From contig JAFRSO010000001.1 in the NCBI GenBank assembly GCA_017427545.1, positions 40,514 through 104,513 of the forward strand: 64,000 nucleotides of DNA. The letters are read 5' to 3'. Source of the stretch: Selenomonadaceae bacterium (GTDB lineage Bacteria > Bacillota > Negativicutes > Selenomonadales > Selenomonadaceae). Position 1 is the first letter of the stretch, and each line of letters opens with the position of its first letter. Below are positions 50,777-59,149 of this stretch, piece after piece. Position numbers and translations under genes: made by a program. The notes beneath the pieces were generated by a model. That model was not told the DNA's origin. It saw nothing but the letters and a program-made list of their open reading frames with translations, and did not search any database.

Positions 50777-52570
50777 ATGGAAAATTTTTGGAAGTGGATT
50801 TTGCTGCATTCGCGGGAACTTTGGATTGCATTTTTAATCAGCGCAATTGCAGCGTCGAATTGGCTTGACGAATTGGACAACAGAGTTTCCGACCGCCTCT
50901 ATCAAAAACCCGGCGTGATTAATTCGGATATTGTCGTCGTCGGAATTGATTCGCGGACTTTGGAAAAGCTCGGCCCTTTATCATCGTGGCTCCGTCGAGA
51001 AATGCCGAAAGTCATTGATTATCTTAACGGCGACCCTTCGACGCGTCCCGCAGTAATCGGTTTGGATTTTCTATTCACCGGCGATAATCCCGAAGCCCCC
51101 GAAGTTGATGAATATTTCGCCGCGACTGCCGCAAAATACAATAACATTGTCGTTGCCTCCGACGTGATTACTGACGATTCAACTGATGATCTTTGGGATA
51201 AAACTTGGCCGTGGGATTCGCCGTATCACGCGTTGAATATCGCCACCGAAAACGGTCATATCTGCGAGCCGTTCGACGACGACGGCATTGTTCGACATCA
51301 GCTGCTTTATGTGAACGTGGAAGGACGCGGGCGGCTTTATTCTTTTGCCAGAGTGATTTACGATAAGTGGTGTCAAGTCAAAGGCATTGCTCCAAATCCT
51401 CCGCCGTCGACTGAAGATAACGGACTTTTCCGCTTGCCATTCACCGCCAAAAGTTACAGTCAAGGAATCAGTTTTATTGACTTGCTTGAAGGCAAGGTGG
51501 ACGCGGATTTTTTCGACGACAAAATTATTTTATTCGGCTCATATGCTCCCGGCATGGGCGATGAATTTTCCACTGCCCTTGACCGCTCAACTTCTGTTTA
51601 CGGCGTCGACATTCACGCCAATGCAATTCAGGCCTTTCAAGCGGGATTCTTTCCACGTGAGGCGGACGAAAATTTTCAGCTGATAATTCTTTTCCTCGTG
51701 AGTTTTATGGCGGTGAATTTTTTCCGCAGCGGCAAGATGAATCATGTTTTGGCAACGTGGCTGATTATAAGTTTCGGCTGGATTGCACTTTGCAAAATTT
51801 TTTACGCCAACGGAATTATCCTGCACGCCTTATGGGTACCGCTTGCAGTCAGCGTTTTATTCGTTGGAGCCGTCGCGTTCAATTACATTCATGCCCGCGC
51901 CGAACGTGACATGGTGACGACGACTTTCGGACGCTACGTTGATCCGACGATTATGCGCCAGCTGTTGAAGGGCGGGACTGTTGATGTGGGCGGCAGTCTG
52001 AAAAATATCGCCGTGCTTTTCGTGGACATTCGAGGTTTTACGACGATGAGTGAACAGTTGCCGCCGTCAACCGTCGTGGAAATTCTCAACCAATATTTGA
52101 CGCTTACGACGAATTGCATACGACGACATCACGGCACGCTTGATAAATTCGTCGGGGATTGCACGATGGCTTTTTGGAACGCGCCACTTCCGCAAGAAAA
52201 TCCCGTATTGCTTGCCTGCCGCGCAGCAGTCGATATGATTCGAGAGTCGGAAAATTTGCGGGCGGAAATTAAATCTCGTTACGGTCGAGAAATTGCTTTC
52301 GGCGTCGGAGTTCATTGGGGCAGCGCGGTCGTCGGCAATATCGGCAGCCCTTTCCGCATGGATTACACGGCAATCGGCGACACCGTAAATACAGCGGCTC
52401 GGCTTGAGGCAAATGCTCCCGGCGGAAAAATTTTTATATCCCGTGCCGTCGCAGATATTTTAGGCTCGCGGGCAAATGTCACGTCACTCGGCAACAGCAT
52501 CAAGCTCAAGGGCAAGGCTGAAGGCTTCGAGGTTTTGACGCTGAATTCATTAAACGATTCGGAGGGATAA
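50777..52570 (+). CDS. CHASE2-domain class III adenylate cyclase
   Basis: Membrane sensor making cAMP from ATP. A first membrane span (ELWIAFLISAIAASNWL, about 14-30) leads to an extracytoplasmic CHASE2 domain (about 40-325; DIVVVGIDSRTLEKLG, AVIGLDFLF, IILFGSYAPG), then three spans (about 330-410) and a cyclase domain (about 435-590). Catalytic metal residues lie in VLFVDIRGFTTMSE and KFVGDCTMAFW; the adenine-specifying Lys (DKFVGD) and Asp (DYTAIGD) favour ATP over GTP, and NTAARLEA holds the transition-state Asn/Arg. ATG is one base after the preceding stop. 597 residues. Confidence 0.93.
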   Translation: MENFWKWILLHSRELWIAFLISAIAASNWLDELDNRVSDRLYQKPGVINSDIVVVGIDSRTLEKLGPLSSWLRREMPKVIDYLNGDPSTRPAVIGLDFLFTGDNPEAPEVDEYFAATAAKYNNIVVASDVITDDSTDDLWDKTWPWDSPYHALNIATENGHICEPFDDDGIVRHQLLYVNVEGRGRLYSFARVIYDKWCQVKGIAPNPPPSTEDNGLFRLPFTAKSYSQGISFIDLLEGKVDADFFDDKIILFGSYAPGMGDEFSTALDRSTSVYGVDIHANAIQAFQAGFFPREADENFQLIILFLVSFMAVNFFRSGKMNHVLATWLIISFGWIALCKIFYANGIILHALWVPLAVSVLFVGAVAFNYIHARAERDMVTTTFGRYVDPTIMRQLLKGGTVDVGGSLKNIAVLFVDIRGFTTMSEQLPPSTVVEILNQYLTLTTNCIRRHHGTLDKFVGDCTMAFWNAPLPQENPVLLACRAAVDMIRESENLRAEIKSRYGREIAFGVGVHWGSAVVGNIGSPFRMDYTAIGDTVNTAARLEANAPGGKIFISRAVADILGSRANVTSLGNSIKLKGKAEGFEVLTLNSLNDSEG

Positions 52571-52577
52571 TCTCTTC

Positions 52578-53372
52578 ATGGAAAGTTTCAAATTAAATGT
52601 TTTGGGGACACGCGGTTCAGTGCCCGTGGAAGGAAAAAATTTTTCAGTTTACGGCGGGGCGACTTCTTGCTACAAAATTCACGCCGGCAATGAAGAAATT
52701 TATTTGGACGCAGGGTCGGGAATAGTCAGCGCATTACCCGCGCCGAATTCAAACATAACAATCCTGTTGACGCACATGCATTTGGATCATTTGGTCGGAC
52801 TGCCGTTTTTCATTGCGCTGACTCAAAAGGACAGACCGATTGACATTTACGCCGCAGAACGTGCCGGACTTCTGCCGAAAGAGGCGATTGACCGATTAAT
52901 TTCAAATCCGTTTTGGCCGTGCAAGATTGAAGATTATCCCGCGAAAGTGAAGTTTCATCTTCTGCCGAAAAAATTTTCAGTCGGGGACGTGGAAGTTGAC
53001 ACGCTTGAGGGTTCTCATCCCAAAGGCTCGACGATTTATCGGCTGACTTATCGCGGCAAGTCAATCGTTCACGCCACGGACTTTGAACACAATCCCGAAG
53101 CTTGCGCGGCATTGGCGGACTTTGCGAAGGATTGCGACATTTTGCTTTACGACGCCCAATACACCGCGGCGGAGTATGAACGCTACAAAGGTTACGGGCA
53201 TTCGACGCCTGAAGAGGGTATCAAAGTTGCCGAAAAAGCCGCCGTCAAAAAATTAGTTTTCGTGCACCACGCGCCCTTGAGAAATGATGACGAGCTTGCG
53301 GAGTTGGAGAAAATTTTTGGTCGGGAAGGCAAGATAACGTTCGCGAAATTCGGCGACGAGTTTTTATTGTAG
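52578..53372 (+). CDS. Metallo-beta-lactamase-fold hydrolase
   Basis: Metal hydrolase with the HxHxDH site in LLTHMHLDHLVGLPFF near residues 64-79, later HATDFEHNPEA (metal Asp/His region), YDAQYTAAEY and VFVHHAPLRND. The N-terminus VLGTRGSVPVEG and YGGATSCYKI are shared with a branch that includes cyclic-phosphodiesterase and RNase Z-like enzymes. Lying between a cAMP-forming and a c-di-GMP-forming enzyme, it may degrade a cyclic nucleotide (inference). ATG at 52578, with GGAGGG 12 nt upstream at the preceding stop. 264 residues. Confidence 0.85.
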   Translation: MESFKLNVLGTRGSVPVEGKNFSVYGGATSCYKIHAGNEEIYLDAGSGIVSALPAPNSNITILLTHMHLDHLVGLPFFIALTQKDRPIDIYAAERAGLLPKEAIDRLISNPFWPCKIEDYPAKVKFHLLPKKFSVGDVEVDTLEGSHPKGSTIYRLTYRGKSIVHATDFEHNPEACAALADFAKDCDILLYDAQYTAAEYERYKGYGHSTPEEGIKVAEKAAVKKLVFVHHAPLRNDDELAELEKIFGREGKITFAKFGDEFLL

Positions 53373-53383
53373 AGGAAATCATC

Positions 53384-54397
53384 ATGGACAAAAAAATTTC
53401 GGCGGAACAAATGCTCAACGACATTTTCACAATCGTGCAGCGTCTGTATAATGAAATGCGTTCGACTGAAAATAGGAGCAGCAATCACCTCAAGGTTTTT
53501 GAAATTTTCGCGGAGTTGGGGCGGACGTTGGTTGAGGCTGACAGGGCGAGTTTTTGGCGTTGGGATAAGCGCGCGCACTTATTGATAACGACTGCCGCGA
53601 CCGGCACTGAACAAATCGTCATAAGTGACACGACCGGGCTTGTAGGTCAATCGTTGGCGGAAAATCGCGCAGTCGTGACGAACGATCCTTACAATCACCC
53701 GAATTTTAATTCAGATGTCGACAAGAAAACCGGTTACGTCACGAAGTCAATTCTCGTTATGCCCGTCTCGAATTGTCATGGCGAAGTTATCGGGGCTTTT
53801 CAAGTCATCAACAAGCTCGGCGGCAATGAGGGCTTCGACGAAACTGAAGATACCAAACGCCTTTCAATCGCGGCATTTATCTGCGGCATGGCGTTGGAGT
53901 CGGATATTTTTCTGGCGGATTCTCAACGCGACAAACTCACGGAGTTGAAAAATCGTTTCGGTTTTCACAGTGACTTTAAGATTCGTTATCGCCGCAAGAA
54001 AGTTTCAATGTCAATCATCATTTGCGACATTGATTTTTTCAAGAAGGTCAACGACACTTACGGTCACAATGCGGGCGACGCGGTGTTGAGGCATGTTGCG
54101 GGGATTTTGGAATCGAAAGTCAGAACGTCCGACAGCGTTTATCGTTGGGGCGGCGAAGAATTTATAATCGTGCTTGAGGGTGCGACTTTGACTGATACGG
54201 CGTCGACGGCTGAAAGGATTCGGCTTGCCGTGATGAATTCTGTTTGCAGCTTTGAAGACATTGATATTCGCGTGACGATGAGTTTTGGTTGCGCGGAGAT
54301 TGACAGCAAACTTTCCGTTGAGGACAATGTTAAAATTGCCGACGCCCGACTTTATCGCGCCAAGGAATCAGGACGTAATTTAGTGGTTAGTGATTAG
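53384..54397 (+). CDS. GAF-GGDEF diguanylate cyclase
   Basis: Makes cyclic di-GMP from two GTP. GAF domain at about 35-180 (RASFWRWDKRAHLLITTAAT near 54), GGDEF domain at about 185-337: DKLTELKNRFGFHSDF, IIICDIDFFKKVNDTYGHNA (metal site), RWGGEEFIIVL near 258-268, and ARLYRAKESGRN at the end. The RxxD inhibitory site is not evident. 337 residues, no membrane span. The last residues VVSD come from a GTGATTAG-type repeat unit. 11 bases after the MBL gene. Confidence 0.92.
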   Translation: MDKKISAEQMLNDIFTIVQRLYNEMRSTENRSSNHLKVFEIFAELGRTLVEADRASFWRWDKRAHLLITTAATGTEQIVISDTTGLVGQSLAENRAVVTNDPYNHPNFNSDVDKKTGYVTKSILVMPVSNCHGEVIGAFQVINKLGGNEGFDETEDTKRLSIAAFICGMALESDIFLADSQRDKLTELKNRFGFHSDFKIRYRRKKVSMSIIICDIDFFKKVNDTYGHNAGDAVLRHVAGILESKVRTSDSVYRWGGEEFIIVLEGATLTDTASTAERIRLAVMNSVCSFEDIDIRVTMSFGCAEIDSKLSVEDNVKIADARLYRAKESGRNLVVSD

Positions 54398-54404
54398 GGC
54401 GTGT

Positions 54405-54597
54405 TGAATAACTTTTATATTTTAGATCTACTTTTTCTTTGCGTGCCCAAAGAAAAAGTAGCAAAAAGAAAAGGCACCTCGCGGGGGCGTTAATCGCTCG
54501 TAACTTTAGCGTTAAGATTACCCGTAAGCGTGAGTTGCCCGCGGACTTCGCATCACGCTCAGTGCGCGGGCGGAGCCGTCTTCCTTGACGGCTTCAA
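54405..54597 (-). repeat. Structured intergenic repeat, copy 3
   Basis: Inverted relative to copies 1 and 2: the 14-bp hairpin CTACTTTTTCTTTG / CAAAGAAAAAGTAG comes first (54430-54460), then CACCTCGCGGGGGCGTTAAT, GCCCGCG…CGCGGGC around TTCGCATCACGC, and GAGCCGTC…GACGGCTTC. GTGTTGAATAA at 54402-54412 marks its left end. It lies between the diguanylate cyclase and a transporter gene. Confidence 0.8.
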
Positions 54598-54599
54598 AA

Positions 54600-54636
54600 A
54601 ACTTGTTCCTTATTCCTTATTCCTTGTTCCTTAACA
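54600..54636 (+). repeat. Short tandem array (CTTGTTC / CTTATTC units)
   Basis: Units of TTCCTTA/TTCCTTG ahead of the EamA gene, the same type that encodes the signal peptide of solute-binding paralogue 4 in the opposite orientation. Confidence 0.65.
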
Positions 54637-54651
54637 GAAAGGAGATTTTTC

Positions 54652-55527
54652 ATGCAAGCAAAAGGAACGCTGATGCTTTTAGGCGCGGCGTTTTTTTGGG
54701 GAACAACATTTGTCGCACAGTTGACGGGCATGGACGGACTCGGCCCGTTTTCATATGCGGCACCAAGATATTTGGCGGGATTTTTATCATTGCTGGCAGT
54801 TTTGATTTATACGCGTAAAAGTCGGGCGGTTGAGCGTCGGAAGAAAAATTATCAGCGCGGATTTTTAATCGGACTGTTAATCGGGCTGGTACTGTTCGTG
54901 GCAAGCTCAATGCAACAAATCGCCCTGCAATATTCGACGGCCGGTAAAGCGGCGTTCATCACGTGTCTTTATATCGTGTTCGTACCACTCGGCGCAAAAC
55001 TTTTGGGCAAAATCATTCGGCGGGAAAATTGGATTGGCGCAGGGCTGGCAATCATCGGACTGTATCTTTTGGCGGTGGAAAGTTTTTCAATCCAAGTCGG
55101 CGACGCAATTTTATTCGTCAGCGCGTTCATTTGGACGGCACAAATTTTATTGGTAGATCGATTCGCCTCACGCGTGGATTTAATCGAACTTTCGACGGCG
55201 CAAGTTTTTATCGTAATGGTTTTGAGTTTCGCGGCAATGTTCGCGCTTGAGACGCCAAATTTATCGGCAATGTTTGACGCGTGGCTTGCAATACTTTACG
55301 GCGGTGTCATGAGCGCGGGCGTGGCATTTACGCTGCAACTTTACGGTCAACGATATGCGGAACCTTCAACCGCAGCAATCTTGATGAGTTTTGAAGCAAT
55401 CTTCGGAGCATTGGCAGGTTGGTTATTGCTCGGCGAAGTGATGACTTCACGGGAAATTTTTGGTTGCATGTTGATGTTGGCGGGCATGTTGGCGACGCAA
55501 TGGACGCTGATTAAAAAATCTTTGTGA
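54652..55527 (+). CDS. EamA/DMT family transporter
   Basis: Drug/metabolite exporter of ten membrane spans in two EamA repeats (about 5-140 and 150-285). N-terminal FFWGTTFVAQL (14-24), second repeat LLVDRFASRVDLIELS and the closing EAIFGALAGWLLLGE near 245-259. 291 residues. Substrate not deducible. AAAGGAG 8 nt before the ATG. Single gene, with a 12-bp hairpin terminator behind. Confidence 0.9.
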   Translation: MQAKGTLMLLGAAFFWGTTFVAQLTGMDGLGPFSYAAPRYLAGFLSLLAVLIYTRKSRAVERRKKNYQRGFLIGLLIGLVLFVASSMQQIALQYSTAGKAAFITCLYIVFVPLGAKLLGKIIRRENWIGAGLAIIGLYLLAVESFSIQVGDAILFVSAFIWTAQILLVDRFASRVDLIELSTAQVFIVMVLSFAAMFALETPNLSAMFDAWLAILYGGVMSAGVAFTLQLYGQRYAEPSTAAILMSFEAIFGALAGWLLLGEVMTSREIFGCMLMLAGMLATQWTLIKKSL

Positions 55528-55537
55528 ACTTTAATAT

Positions 55538-55581
55538 AAAAAAACTTACGCCATTAAAAGTAAATCGACGTAAGTTTTTTA
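55538..55581 (+). terminator. Rho-independent terminator, long A/T-flanked stem
   Basis: AAAAAACTTACG / CGTAAGTTTTTT form a 12-bp stem ending in six T, with a loop of about 16 nt. The symmetry allows it to act on both strands. Confidence 0.85.
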
Positions 55582-55666
55582 ACGCAAGCTTATAGTTCAC
55601 GTAGAAAAGAGATGTGCTATGTATCATGATACCGGCGTATTATAACAAATTCTTATCCTTAAGCAA

Positions 55667-55677
55667 CCCCCCCCCCC
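55667..55677 (+). other. C11 homopolymer tract upstream of ftsZ
   Basis: Eleven consecutive C in otherwise A/T-rich leader, 122 bp before the ftsZ-like start. Such tracts can change length by slippage and so alter a promoter or leader; they are also error-prone in sequencing. Confidence 0.7.
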
Positions 55678-55798
55678 GATACATTTATTGGAAAAGTTTT
55701 GTAAAACTAATAAGATTTTTTTATCGTCGGGCGCAATGAAGGAAAATTTTTCGGCGCGTCGAAATTGTGCAGAAATATTTTTGAAGGGAAAGAAATTT

Positions 55799-56980
55799 AT
55801 GGGGGCTAATGATGCGGCAATCAAGGAGGCGTTAAAAAAACTTCGTCTCAACAAGGAACGTCAGAAAGCAGAGGATGACGCGGCGATTAAAAAAGCCCTC
55901 GTCACGATTAAAGTTTTCGGGGTAGGTGGCGGCGGTAACAGCGTCCTCAAAAGAATTGCGGAGAGTGATTTTCTGGAGATTGATTTGGTCGCGGTCAACA
56001 CCGATTCTCACGCCTTGAGCTTTTCAAACCTCGACAAAATCAAGACGATTCAAATTGGCGAACAGCTCACGAAAGGTCGCGGGACGGGTGGCATTGTCGC
56101 AGTCGGTGAACAGGCTGCCAAGAATGATTCCGAACGCCTCAAGGGAATGATGGTCGGCGCGGACATGATTTTTATCACGGCGGGCATGGGCGGCGGTACA
56201 GGTACGGGCGCGGCTCCGATTGTCGCACGGCTTGCAAAGGAAATGGGCATTTTGACTGTCGGCGTCGTGACTTTGCCGTTCAGCTTTGAAGGTCGACGCA
56301 AGCAACGCATTGCCAACGAAGGTATCGTCCGTATGCAGTCGTACATGGACGCGCTGATCGTCGTCAAGAATGATAACTTGATGAAGCTTCCCGAAAATCA
56401 AAATCTTTCAATGGTTGACGCCTTCAACGCGGCGGATTCGGTTTTGCGGCAGGCGATACGTTGCGTTGCCGAACTGATTTTGACAATCGGCGTGATTAAT
56501 GTTGACTTCGCGGACATGACGACGATTTTCCGCCAGAGTGAAAGCAGTGACGCTCTCCTCGGTATCGGCAGGAGTAAAATCAGCGCGGTTAAGGCGGTTC
56601 AAGAGGCGATTCAAAGTCCGCTGATTGACAAGTCGCTCAAGGGCGCACGCGGAATTATTTTGAACATCACGGGCGATGAAACTCTCCCGATTCACGACGT
56701 GAACGCCGCGGCCAGCTACATTTTCAGCCAGACTGAAGACGACGTGAATATTATTTTGGGCACCGTCATTGATAAGAGTATGAACGGCATGATTCAGGCG
56801 ACGATTATCGCGACGGATTTTGCTGACAGTCTCGCGCTGAAATCGCCGACGGTTGAAGTGCCGAAGTCGACGGTTACCGTGTCGAAGGGCTTTAACTTTG
56901 ACGCACCGAAACCTCAACCTCCGCCCGAAAATAAATTCCAACTGCCGACGTTCACTTTCCGCCCGCGTAACGACAAATGA
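55799..56980 (+). CDS. ftsZ: Cell division protein FtsZ (divergent copy)
   Basis: Tubulin-like GTPase that forms the division ring. IKVFGVGGGGNSVLKRI at about 37-53, tubulin signature MGGGTGTGAAPIVA at about 130-143, GVVTLPFSFEGRRK, and a C-terminal peptide QLPTFTFRPRNDK likely to bind FtsA or ZipA-like partners. Compared with usual FtsZ, it has a 33-residue N-terminal extension with a doubled AAIKxAL motif (residues 6-12 and 28-34) and GNSVLKRIAESDF in place of the common GGSNAVNRMI wording. GAAGGGA is ahead of the ATG at 55799. The gene lies outside a division cluster, so it may be a second copy. 393 residues. Confidence 0.88.
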   Translation: MGANDAAIKEALKKLRLNKERQKAEDDAAIKKALVTIKVFGVGGGGNSVLKRIAESDFLEIDLVAVNTDSHALSFSNLDKIKTIQIGEQLTKGRGTGGIVAVGEQAAKNDSERLKGMMVGADMIFITAGMGGGTGTGAAPIVARLAKEMGILTVGVVTLPFSFEGRRKQRIANEGIVRMQSYMDALIVVKNDNLMKLPENQNLSMVDAFNAADSVLRQAIRCVAELILTIGVINVDFADMTTIFRQSESSDALLGIGRSKISAVKAVQEAIQSPLIDKSLKGARGIILNITGDETLPIHDVNAAASYIFSQTEDDVNIILGTVIDKSMNGMIQATIIATDFADSLALKSPTVEVPKSTVTVSKGFNFDAPKPQPPPENKFQLPTFTFRPRNDK

Positions 56981-57678
56981 AATTTCAACGGCTGAAACTT
57001 TTAATCGGCGAAGAAAATTTTTCCAAGCTCAATGCGTCGACGGTTGCAATTTTTGGAGTGGGCGGAGTCGGATCATTTGCAGTTGAGGCATTGGCGCGTT
57101 CAGGTATCGGTCATTTGATTTTGATTGATAGGGACAACATTGACGCGACGAATATCAATCGGCAAATTCACGCGCTTAATTCGACGGTCGGTAAGTCCAA
57201 GGTTGAAGTCATGCGCGAAAGAATTTTGGATATCAACCCCGCCGCGCAGGTCGATACGATTCAGAAATTTTTTTTGCCCGGCGAAAACGTCGAGGATTTT
57301 TTTATTTGCCGATATGATTATGTTGTCGACGCGATTGACACGCTGACTGCGAAAATTTTTCTGGTCGAGGAGTGCAATCGCCGCGGGATAAAAATTATTT
57401 CGAGCATGGGCGCGGGCAATAAACTTGACGCGACGCGCTTTAAAGTTTCGGATATTTTTCAAACGTCGGTTGATCCCGTCGCAAAAATCATGCGCAAGAA
57501 ATTTCGTGAACGCGGCATTAAAAATCTTAAAGTCGTTTGGTCTGACGAAATGCCAAAAAAGCAATGCAAAATGCGAAATGCGCAATGCGTAATGATTGGC
57601 AGTACGGCGTTCGTGCCGAGTGTCGCAGGATTGATTCTTGCCGGCGAAGTCGTCAAAGATTTGGCGGGCGTTGAATGA
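56977..57678 (+). CDS. tcdA: tRNA threonylcarbamoyladenosine dehydratase
   Basis: E1-like enzyme that cyclises t6A to ct6A. ATP-binding FGVGGVGSFAVEALARSG (26-43), LIDRDNIDATNINRQIHA near 49-66, VVDAIDTLTAK near 118, and GSTAFVPSVAGLILAGEV near the end. Before that end, residues about 194-207 are encoded by the AATGCG-type repeat (KQCKMRNAQCVM), inside a loop that varies in this family. The ATG overlaps the ftsZ stop by four bases. 233 residues. Confidence 0.93.
   Translation: MKFQRLKLLIGEENFSKLNASTVAIFGVGGVGSFAVEALARSGIGHLILIDRDNIDATNINRQIHALNSTVGKSKVEVMRERILDINPAAQVDTIQKFFLPGENVEDFFICRYDYVVDAIDTLTAKIFLVEECNRRGIKIISSMGAGNKLDATRFKVSDIFQTSVDPVAKIMRKKFRERGIKNLKVVWSDEMPKKQCKMRNAQCVMIGSTAFVPSVAGLILAGEVVKDLAGVE
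57557..57596 (+). repeat. AATGCG-type tandem repeat inside tcdA
   Basis: Units AATGCAAA, AATGCGAA, AATGCGCA and AATGCGTA, read in frame. The unit set is the same as in argB at 2239-2277, so the same sequence type entered two unrelated genes. Confidence 0.8.
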
Positions 57679-57680
57679 CT

Positions 57681-57872
57681 TTTTTGTTTATTGAACTACT
57701 TTTTCTTTGAGCGTCCAAAGAAAAAGTAGCAAAAAGAAAAGACGCCTCGCAGGGGCGTTAGTCGCTTGTGATTTCAACGTTGAGACAACCCGCAGGCGTA
57801 TGTAGCGTTCGCGGTATTTGCATCACGCAAATGCGCGAACGTGGAGCCGTCATCCTTGACGGCTCCAAAATT
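57681..57872 (-). repeat. Structured intergenic repeat, copy 4
   Basis: Same orientation as copy 3. CTACTTTTTCTTTG / CAAAGAAAAAGTAG hairpin first, then CGCCTCGCAGGGGCG, GTTCGCG…CGCGAAC enclosing TTTGCATCACGCAAA, and GGAGCCGTC / GACGGCTCC. Arms differ from the other copies but pair fully. A GCGTTGAATGA at its left edge includes the tcdA stop codon. Confidence 0.8.
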
Positions 57873-57920
57873 ACGTTATCGTTGAAGCTTTATTTTTTTT
57901 AATAACTTTGGAGGAAAATC

Positions 57921-58799
57921 ATGTTCAAAGAACTGTGGAAGAGGAGAGTTGAACTCATCGAGGCGGATTTGCTTAAAGAGCTTCGGCGGACAAAATCGCT
58001 TGATGAAAATTTAATGCGGGCAATGGAGTACAGTTTAATGGCGGGCGGTAAAAGGTTGCGGCCGATACTTTTAATGGCGGCGGCCGATTCAATCACCGGC
58101 AACGGAGAAAAATTCATAACGGTTGCCGACGCGTTGGAGATGATTCACACATATTCGCTGATTCATGACGATTTGCCGGCAATGGACAATGACGACTATC
58201 GGCGCGGGAAATTGACAAATCATAAAGTTTTCGGCGAGGCAACGGCAATTTTGGCGGGCGACGCACTTTTGACATTGGCGTTTGAAGTTGCATTGAGGCA
58301 GGAAGATGTTCCGCCCGAAATTTTGTTGAGGGTGCTTAGGGAAATCAGCATAGCGGCAGGTTCAGCGGGCATGGTCGGCGGTCAAGCGGTTGATTTACAT
58401 TCGGAAGGCGTTCGGATTGATTTTGAGACTCTCAAGCTTATGCATCGCGGCAAGACCGGTGCACTTTTCAAGGCGGCAATTCGTTCGGGCGCGATTTTGG
58501 CTCAAGCCTCCGAAAAAAATTTGGACGACCTCACGCGTTACGCTGAAAATTTCGGGCTGGCATTTCAGATAACCGACGATATTTTGGACGTGACCGGTGA
58601 CGAAAAAATTTTGGGCAAACCTATCGGCTCCGACGCAAAAAATTTAAAGTCGACTTACGTCAGCTTGACTTCCCTTGAAGAGGCGAAAAATTTTGCTCAA
58701 GCGGCAGTCGACGAGGCTTTGAAGTCGCTTGAAGATTTTGGTAGCGAAGCAGATTTCCTCCGGGAACTCGTCCGATATATCATTGCCCGAAAAAAATAA
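57921..58799 (+). CDS. ispA: Polyprenyl (farnesyl/geranyl) diphosphate synthase
   Basis: Head-to-tail condensation of isopentenyl diphosphate onto an allylic primer. First aspartate-rich motif HDDLPAMDNDDYRRG near 83-97, KTGALF near 180, second aspartate-rich motif ITDDILDVTGDEK near 215-227. The LIHDDLP start with a two-residue spacer between the aspartates points to the FPP/GGPP short-chain group. 292 residues is usual. TTGGAGGA 8 nt ahead of the ATG. No dxs or xseB neighbour. Confidence 0.93.
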   Translation: MFKELWKRRVELIEADLLKELRRTKSLDENLMRAMEYSLMAGGKRLRPILLMAAADSITGNGEKFITVADALEMIHTYSLIHDDLPAMDNDDYRRGKLTNHKVFGEATAILAGDALLTLAFEVALRQEDVPPEILLRVLREISIAAGSAGMVGGQAVDLHSEGVRIDFETLKLMHRGKTGALFKAAIRSGAILAQASEKNLDDLTRYAENFGLAFQITDDILDVTGDEKILGKPIGSDAKNLKSTYVSLTSLEEAKNFAQAAVDEALKSLEDFGSEADFLRELVRYIIARKK

Positions 58800-58814
58800 A
58801 CGGCTTGTCAAGAC

Positions 58815-58843
58815 TTGTAATGAAAAATTTTTCGTGCTATTAT
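58815..58843 (+). promoter_or_regulatory. Promoter of the 6S RNA
   Basis: TTGTAA at 58815-58820, a 17-nt spacer and TATTAT at 58838-58843. Confidence 0.65.
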
Positions 58844-58849
58844 TGGCGC

Positions 58850-59036
58850 GAAGAAGGACAAGTCTGGAGTGTTCGAGGACTTGATTAATGTCTAACCTAC
58901 ATTAAATTTAGGGAACCTGAATTGATTTCGGAAGATGGAGAATTGTCGTTAGGCAAGTAACAGAGACCGAGCTTAGGGAACCCACCTGCGAGTAAGCAGG
59001 TTTAGACATTGGAGGAACCGGCATTTCGGATCCCTT
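58850..59036 (+). ncRNA. ssrS: 6S RNA
   Basis: No reading frame of use lies here, yet a good promoter precedes it and the wording fits 6S RNA of the Firmicutes type: 5' TCTGGAGTGTTCGAGG, central GGGAACCCACCTGCG with AGCAGGTT, and 3' GGAGGAACCGGCATTTCGG. The ends pair: GTCTGGAGTGT (about 58862-58872) with GCATTTCGGAT (about 59021-59031) over 11 pairs including wobbles. ATGTCTAACCT (about 58887) pairs with AGGTTTAGACAT (about 58998) to frame the inner bubble. 6S RNA mimics an open promoter and sequesters sigma-70 RNA polymerase in stationary phase. Confidence 0.75.
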
Positions 59037-59040
59037 TTTC

Positions 59041-59077
59041 AGAAAGGATTGCTGATGACAAATCGGCAGTCCTTTCT
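59041..59077 (+). terminator. Long hairpin after 6S RNA
   Basis: AGAAAGGATTGCTGAT / ATCGGCAGTCCTTTCT form a 16-bp stem with a short GACAA loop. There is no T run directly behind, so it may be a processing or weak termination site. Its right arm can also pair with the start of the RNA (GAAGAAGGAC near 58850-58859). Confidence 0.6.
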
Positions 59078-59149
59078 CGCTTTAAGTGGACATTGGCGGC
59101 GGAATAATATAAAATTTGCACAGGATTTTTCTTGCAGGGAGGCGAGATT

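Noticed and set aside
55688..55798. Upstream extension of the ftsZ frame as coding
   Set aside because: GAAGGGA lies just before the ATG at 55799 and the extension has no ribosome binding site or family similarity.
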